A stretch of DNA of 64,000 bases from JAWKWH01 sp041397625 (GTDB lineage: Bacteria > Pseudomonadota > Alphaproteobacteria > Rhizobiales > Rhizobiaceae), in contig JAWKWH010000002.1 in the NCBI GenBank assembly GCA_041397625.1, forward strand, positions 434,001 to 498,000, in the 5' to 3' direction. Numbering within the stretch: position 1 is the first letter of the stretch; each line of letters begins with the position of its first letter. The position numbers were made by a program, and so were the translations under genes. The notes below the pieces were generated by a model, which saw nothing but the letters and a program-made list of their open reading frames with translations, searched no databases and had not been told where the DNA came from. Below are positions 59,720-64,000 of the stretch, in pieces.

Positions 59720-61087
59720 TCAAGCCGCCTTGGCGACGACACGATTGCGGCCACCGTTCTTGGCCTCGTAGAGCGCGATATCGGCCCGTTTCATCAGCGC
59801 CGGAATGGTGTCGGCCGGCGCGATCAGCGACGAAAGGCCGACGCTGACGGTGACCTCGATGCGGCCGCTCGCGGTCTCGAACGGGGCGCCCGCGGTGGCG
59901 CTCCTGACCCGCTCGGCGACGGTTTTCGCGACGTCCGGATCGGTGTCCGGCATGACGACGACGAACTCCTCGCCGCCGTAGCGGCAGGCGAGGTCCATGC
60001 CGCGCACGCTTTTGCGCAGCCGGTTGGCGAATTCCTTCAGCACCTGGTCGCCGGCGTCATGGCCATGGGTGTCGTTGATCGCCTTGAAGCGGTCGAGATC
60101 GGCCATCAGCACGGAAAGCGGCCGGCCGCGCGACACCGCGCGCTCGAACAGCGCCTGCAGGTGGCTGTCGAGATAGCGGCGGTTGTGCAGCCCGGTCAGG
60201 CCGTCGGTCACCGCCAGCTCGATCGACTGGGTGACATTGGCGCGCAGCTCGTCATTGTAGCGCTTGCGGCGGATCTGGGTGCGGGCGCGGGCCAGCAGTT
60301 CCTGCCGGTCGACCGGGCGGACGATATAATCGTTGATGCCCAGCTCCAGGCCGCGGGTCACCAGGCTGTCCTCGCCCTGGTCGGCGATCAGCATGATCGG
60401 CGTGGCACGGGTACGGTCGAGCGAGCGCAGTTGCGAGCAGAGCCTGAGCGGATCGAAATCTGCAAACGCCGTCGATACGATGATGCATTCATACCCACCC
60501 TCGGCGGCGCGGAACAGGCCCTGATGCGGATTGGTCTCCAGTTCGACCTCGGCGAACTTCGCCAGCATGTCCGTCAGCCGCTCATGCGAGGATTTCCTGC
60601 CGTCGACCAGGAGGATGCGCGGCTTGGGACGCTCGGAACTCTCCGATCTCTCCAGCAGGTCCTCCAGGCCGATCGTCGTGGTCGTGGCCGCGCGCAGGCG
60701 CAGTTCGTCGGTCAGCATCTTCAGCCGCACCAGGCTCCTGACCCGGGTCATGAGCTGCAGGTCGTTGACCGGCTTCGACAGGAAATCGTCGGCGCCGGCC
60801 TCAAGTCCGCGCACCCGGTCGGCGACCTGGTCGAGCGCGGTGACCATGATGACGGGAATGTGCGCCATCGCCGGGTCGCCCTTCATGCGCCGGCAGACCT
60901 CGAACCCGTCCATGCCGGGCATCATCACGTCGAGCAGCACCACGTCGATCTGGCCACTGGCGCAGATGTCGAGCGCCTCCTGGCCGTCGAGCGCGGTGAC
61001 GACGTCGAAATACTCGGCCAGCAGTCGGGCTTCGAGCAAGCGTACATTCGCCGGAATATCGTCAACGACCAGGATACGCGCGGTCAT
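59720..61087 (-). CDS. pleD: PleD-type response regulator / diguanylate cyclase
   Basis: 455 residues arranged receiver-receiver-GGDEF. Receiver 1 has the phospho-acceptor D53 (VVLLDVMMPGMDG). Receiver 2 (about 155-275) has lost its acceptor (IIVSTAFADFDPL), as in PleD, where it serves in dimerisation. The catalytic loop is YGGEEFVVVMP, and the inhibitory site R-G-M-D lies five residues before it, so product feedback by c-di-GMP is expected. It follows divK by 45 bp. It links cell-cycle phosphorelay to c-di-GMP and surface or motility behaviour. Confidence 0.95.
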   Translation of the reverse strand: MTARILVVDDIPANVRLLEARLLAEYFDVVTALDGQEALDICASGQIDVVLLDVMMPGMDGFEVCRRMKGDPAMAHIPVIMVTALDQVADRVRGLEAGADDFLSKPVNDLQLMTRVRSLVRLKMLTDELRLRAATTTTIGLEDLLERSESSERPKPRILLVDGRKSSHERLTDMLAKFAEVELETNPHQGLFRAAEGGYECIIVSTAFADFDPLRLCSQLRSLDRTRATPIMLIADQGEDSLVTRGLELGINDYIVRPVDRQELLARARTQIRRKRYNDELRANVTQSIELAVTDGLTGLHNRRYLDSHLQALFERAVSRGRPLSVLMADLDRFKAINDTHGHDAGDQVLKEFANRLRKSVRGMDLACRYGGEEFVVVMPDTDPDVAKTVAERVRSATAGAPFETASGRIEVTVSVGLSSLIAPADTIPALMKRADIALYEAKNGGRNRVVAKAA

Positions 61088-61132
61088 ACTGTCTCACTCT
61101 CTGCAAGGGCGATTCCAAGGGCCGGCCGGCAC

Positions 61133-61504
61133 TCAGGCATCGCCCAGATAGGATTTGATCGTCTCGATGAAATGCGGCACCGAGATCGGCTTGGAGATAT
61201 AGGCTTCACAGCCGCCCTGGCGGATGCGCTCCTCGTCGCCCTTCATGGCGAACGCGGTGACCGCGATCACGGGAATCGTGTGCAGATCGTCGTCCTCCTT
61301 CAGCCAGCGCGTGACGTCGAGGCCGGAGACCTCCGGCAACTGGATGTCCATCAGGATCAGGTCGGGCTTGTGCTCGCGCGCCAGGTCGAGCGCCTCCAGG
61401 CCGTTGCGTGTGCGCACGGTCTCGTAGCCGCTGGCCTCGATGAGGTCGCGAAAGAGCTTCATGTTGAGCTCGTTGTCCTCGACGATCATCACTTTCTTGG
61501 GCAT
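61133..61504 (-). CDS. divK: Single-domain response regulator DivK
   Basis: 123 residues, one receiver domain. It starts MPKKVMIVEDNELNMKLF, has the acceptor D53 in LILMDIQLPEVSG and the conserved threonine and lysine in VIAVTAFAMKG and YISKPIS. In alphaproteobacteria DivK is the hub of the CckA-CtrA cell-cycle relay. It is co-oriented with pleD 45 bp downstream, the classic operon. Confidence 0.95.
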   Translation of the reverse strand: MPKKVMIVEDNELNMKLFRDLIEASGYETVRTRNGLEALDLAREHKPDLILMDIQLPEVSGLDVTRWLKEDDDLHTIPVIAVTAFAMKGDEERIRQGGCEAYISKPISVPHFIETIKSYLGDA

Positions 61505-61678
61505 CGATGCTGGTCCCGTAACCCCTTGTGGGCGCTTGTTTTACGGCGTCGTCGTCGATCGCACGTTGAAATCGGGAAGAAGGCTAGCCCAATTTGATTG
61601 ACGAAACGCAAACTTCTCGGGCTCTTGCGCCACCCGGCGCGGGCGGGCTATCGCTTGGCCGCGCAGGGCCGGAGAACC

Positions 61679-61978
61679 ATGAAAAACACCGCCATCGACC
61701 AGGAAACCGCCGAAGCTCTGGCCGTCAACGCGCTCGGCTTCATCGCGTCGAGCGAGGCGCTGCTGCCGCGCTTCCTGCAATTGACCGGCATCGAGGCTTC
61801 CGCGATCCGCGAAGCGGCGGCGGAACCGGGGTTCCTTGCCGGGGTGTTGCAGTTCATCGCCGCCCACGAACCGACGCTGATCGCGTTTTGCGAGGCGACG
61901 GGGGCGGAGCCGCAATCGGTCGGTATGGCGCTGCGCGCGCTGCCGCTCGGCGACGGCGAACAGCAGGCTGGGCCGTGA
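61679..61978 (+). CDS. DUF3572 family protein
   Basis: 99 residues, all-helical: AIDQETAEALAVNALGFIASSEALLPRFLQLTGIE fits the DUF3572 family, which I know from Rhizobiales next to divK. The ATG at 61679 follows GGAGAACC. It is divergent from divK and overlaps the HAD gene by 4 bp (GTGA). Function unknown. Confidence 0.82.
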   Translation: MKNTAIDQETAEALAVNALGFIASSEALLPRFLQLTGIEASAIREAAAEPGFLAGVLQFIAAHEPTLIAFCEATGAEPQSVGMALRALPLGDGEQQAGP

Positions 61979-62628
61979 GCGACGATCCGGAAACCGCCCG
62001 CCAGATCGACGAACTGGCGCGCGATGCGCGCCCGCTCCTGGTGCTCGACGTCGACGAGGTGGTGCTGGAGTTCGTCCGCCCGTTCACCGCGTTCCTCGGC
62101 GCGGAGGGCTACGATCTGCGCACCGCGTCCTTCCGCCTGTACGGCAATGTGGTAGCGCAGGAGAGCGGCGACGTCGCGTCGCGCGAGACCGTTTCCGCCC
62201 TTCTCGACGGCTTCTTCGCCGCCCAGGAAGCCTGGCAGACGCCGGCCGAACACGCCATCGACACCATTACCGGCCTGGCGGACGCCGCCGAGATCGTCAT
62301 GCTGACCGCCATGCCGCACCGACACCGCGCCGCGCGCCGGCGCCTGCTCGACCGGCTGGGCCTGCCCTATCCGCTTTTGACCACCGAAGCCGCCAAGGGG
62401 CCGGCGCTCGGCCGGTTGCGCGGCGAAAGCGGGCGGCCGGTCGCCTTCGTCGACGACATCCCGCACAACCTGATCTCGGTGCGCGAGAGCCTGCCGGACG
62501 CCGGCCTCGTGCACCTGATGGCGCATGCCGGCATGCGCGCGCTGCTGCCGCCGCTCGACGACGACATCCACGCGGCCGAAACCTGGCCCGACGCCGGCGC
62601 GATCGCCCGACGTCACCTTGGTATTTGA
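61975..62628 (+). CDS. HAD-like hydrolase
   Basis: 217 residues. HAD motif I is LLVLDVDEVVLEF (the second aspartate of DxD is intact), motif II is probably IVMLTAMPH and motif IV VAFVDDIPHN. A helical cap lies between residues 30 and 100. Start is a GTG overlapping the DUF3572 stop. The substrate is unknown. Confidence 0.8.
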   Translation: MSDDPETARQIDELARDARPLLVLDVDEVVLEFVRPFTAFLGAEGYDLRTASFRLYGNVVAQESGDVASRETVSALLDGFFAAQEAWQTPAEHAIDTITGLADAAEIVMLTAMPHRHRAARRRLLDRLGLPYPLLTTEAAKGPALGRLRGESGRPVAFVDDIPHNLISVRESLPDAGLVHLMAHAGMRALLPPLDDDIHAAETWPDAGAIARRHLGI

Positions 62629-62629
62629 A

Positions 62630-63202
62630 CTATATTAATTCCTTTCTCATCAACGGCCTGTTGTCCTTTCTTGATGTAATTTCCGTGAACTCCGCCTCGC
62701 GGAACACGCCGACCGCGCCGACGAACAGCCCAAGCGGGCTCTTCGAATGGGCGATCGGGCAGGCCTCGACCAGTCGGGCACCGTTGGCGCGGGCGAATTC
62801 GACGCCACCCTCGACCAGGCGGCGGGTGACGCCCCGCCGGCGCGCATCCTTCGCCACGAAGAAGCACGACATCGCCCAGACCGACGCGTCGTCCGGCGGC
62901 GCGTCGTCGAGTGGGGCGGAGACCCGGCGCGGCGAGTTCCACTGCGGCACGTCGGCGCGCGGACCGACCTGCAGCCAGCCGATGGCCCTTCCGCCATCCA
63001 TCGCCAGCACGCCCGGCGGCGGTCCCACCATGATGCGGGCCTTGATGAAGGCCTTGTTGGCGTCGCGGTCGTTTTGCTTGCGCTCTTTCGGCGCCAGGCG
63101 GAAATAGGTGCACCAGCAGCCATAGCAGGCGCCCTGTACGCCGAACAGGTCGGCGAAAGCCTGCCAACGCTCCGGCGTCAGTGGTACGATGTCGATCGTC
63201 AT
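62630..63202 (-). CDS. GNAT family N-acetyltransferase with Cys-rich N-terminus
   Basis: 190 residues. The acetyl-CoA motif region is CFFVAKDARRRGVTRRLVEGGVEFA. Near the N-terminus GVQGACYGCWCTYFRLAPKE contains a C-x-x-C-x-C cluster seen in one GNAT subfamily. The ATG at 63202 is chosen by homology-like length; the frame to 63238 adds 12 residues. It converges on the HAD gene one base away and diverges from dinB; the SOS box between them could affect both. Confidence 0.85.
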   Translation of the reverse strand: MTIDIVPLTPERWQAFADLFGVQGACYGCWCTYFRLAPKERKQNDRDANKAFIKARIMVGPPPGVLAMDGGRAIGWLQVGPRADVPQWNSPRRVSAPLDDAPPDDASVWAMSCFFVAKDARRRGVTRRLVEGGVEFARANGARLVEACPIAHSKSPLGLFVGAVGVFREAEFTEITSRKDNRPLMRKELI

Positions 63203-63258
63203 GCCATAGTCCTCCAGCGCGCATTCCCCAGCGACCAAAACGGATGCGCCATGCTTTT

Positions 63259-63273
63259 GTTCTTGGTATGTTC
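63259..63273 (+). promoter_or_regulatory. SOS box (LexA site) before dinB
   Basis: GTTC, seven bases, GTTC: the exact alphaproteobacterial LexA operator. It ends seven bases before the proposed dinB ATG at 63280, so bound LexA would cover the start of transcription or translation. This supports DNA-damage control of dinB and makes the ATG at 63268, which lies inside the box, an unlikely start. Confidence 0.75.
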
Positions 63274-63279
63274 ACATCA

Positions 63280-64000
63280 ATGCCGAACGCTGTCAACAAG
63301 CCGGAACACGGATTTTGCCGCGACTGCCTGACGCCGCAGCCGGGAACGGCGAGACGTTGCACGGCCTGTGGCAGCCCGCGTATCGCCCGCCATGGCGAAC
63401 TTTACGATCTTGCCATCGCCCATATCGACTGCGACGCCTTCTATGCCTCGGTCGAAAAGCGCGACAAGCCGGAGTTGCGCGACAAGCCGGTGATCGTCGG
63501 CGGCGGCCGGCGCGGCGTCGTGTCGACGGCCTGCTACATCGCCCGCATCAACGGCGTGCATTCGGCGATGCCTATGTTCAAGGCGCTGGAAGCCTGCCCG
63601 CATGCGGTGGTGATCAAGCCCGACATGGAAAAATACGCCGCCGTCGGGCGCGAGGTGCGCGAGATGATGCGAACGCTGACGCCGGCCGTCGAGCCGATCT
63701 CCATCGACGAGGCGTTCCTCGACCTTTCCGGTACCGAGCGGATGCACGGCGAACCGCCGGCGCGCGTGCTTGCCCGTTTCGCCAGGCGGGCGGAGGCTGA
63801 AATCGGCATCACGCTGTCGGTCGGCCTGTCCTACTGCAAGTACCTCGCCAAAGTGGCGTCGGATTTCGAGAAGCCGCGCGGTTTTTCGGTAATCGGCCGG
63901 GCCGAGGCGCTGGCGTTCCTGGCCGACAAGCCGGTGAGCCTGATCTGGGGCGTCGGCAAGGCGTTCGAGGCCACGCTTGCCCGCGACGGCATCCGCCGCA
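63280..64000 (+). CDS. dinB: DNA polymerase IV (3' end cut by window edge)
   Basis: 240 codons of a Y-family translesion polymerase. The N-terminus has an extra four-cysteine motif, FCRDC (residues 13-16) and CTAC (27-30), likely a zinc knuckle and typical of rhizobial copies but absent in E. coli DinB. The polymerase core follows: AHIDCDAFYASVE with the first metal aspartate, VVSTACYIARINGV and the catalytic pair in SIDEAFLDLSG, then SVGLSYCKYLAKVASDF. The gene continues past base 64000. Confidence 0.93.
   Translation, partial: MPNAVNKPEHGFCRDCLTPQPGTARRCTACGSPRIARHGELYDLAIAHIDCDAFYASVEKRDKPELRDKPVIVGGGRRGVVSTACYIARINGVHSAMPMFKALEACPHAVVIKPDMEKYAAVGREVREMMRTLTPAVEPISIDEAFLDLSGTERMHGEPPARVLARFARRAEAEIGITLSVGLSYCKYLAKVASDFEKPRGFSVIGRAEALAFLADKPVSLIWGVGKAFEATLARDGIRR

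Overview
The window is GC-rich chromosomal DNA of an alphaproteobacterium of the order Hyphomicrobiales (Rhizobiales), most likely near Rhizobiaceae or Phyllobacteriaceae. The support is gene content and order: an lpxB-lpxI-lpxA-fabZ-lpxD-bamA-rseP-cdsA-uppS-frr-pyrH-tsf-rpsB chain that uses LpxI, an EipB-type envelope protein, a phosphatidylcholine synthase, a DivK/PleD pair, several DUF families I know mainly from this order, promoters of the CTTGNC-N17-CTATAG type, and a GTTC-N7-GTTC SOS box. Nearly all of it is core chromosome. I see no tRNA, rRNA, CRISPR array, prophage or intact insertion sequence. Both edges cut a gene: lpxB loses its 3' end on the left and dinB its 3' end on the right.

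Layout. 1-13.2 kb (minus strand): lipid A synthesis, outer-membrane assembly, phospholipid and undecaprenyl precursors, and translation factors, read from a strong promoter before rpsB. 13.3-18.5 kb: eipB, then ridA / GDPD / FemAB-like acyltransferase, a small membrane protein, HIT hydrolase and the AzlCD exporter. 18.5-22.5 kb: HEAT-like protein, clpA, clpS and a phasin with its own promoter and terminator. 22.7-30.2 kb: D,D-carboxypeptidase with SPOR domain, a VWA / membrane J-domain pair, DUF1489, L-serine dehydratase, a 42-residue membrane peptide, MscS channel and a PH-like membrane protein. 30.3-34.2 kb: gatC-GNAT-gatA, UPF0173 hydrolase, ruvX and DUF6105. 34.4-41.3 kb: AEC transporter, AidB-like acyl-CoA dehydrogenase, pyrB with a probably non-catalytic dihydroorotase, plsY, dprA. 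41.6-49.1 kb: topA, rnr, DUF983, NUDIX, MFS, rpmG. 49.3-59.2 kb: a nucleoside-type BMP ABC transporter, quinone oxidoreductase, pcs, a DUF1326/DUF2182 pair, UbiH-type hydroxylase and hspQ. 59.4-64 kb: candidate small RNA, pleD, divK, DUF3572, HAD hydrolase, GNAT, dinB.

The most unusual structure is a pair of roughly 90-bp direct repeats, each built on a 47-bp palindrome that resembles two facing IS3/IS150-type ends. They bracket the 10-kb block from the BMP operon to hspQ, which lies between rpmG and pleD, genes I remember as neighbours in other rhizobia. A second repeat family (a 72-bp inverted repeat between cdsA and rseP, with a half copy beside hspQ) and a candidate small RNA with its own promoter and terminator downstream of pleD are the other non-coding signals worth attention. 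I did not find a clearly new multi-gene system; the least explained gene sets are the DUF1326/DUF2182 pair and the VWA / J-domain pair.
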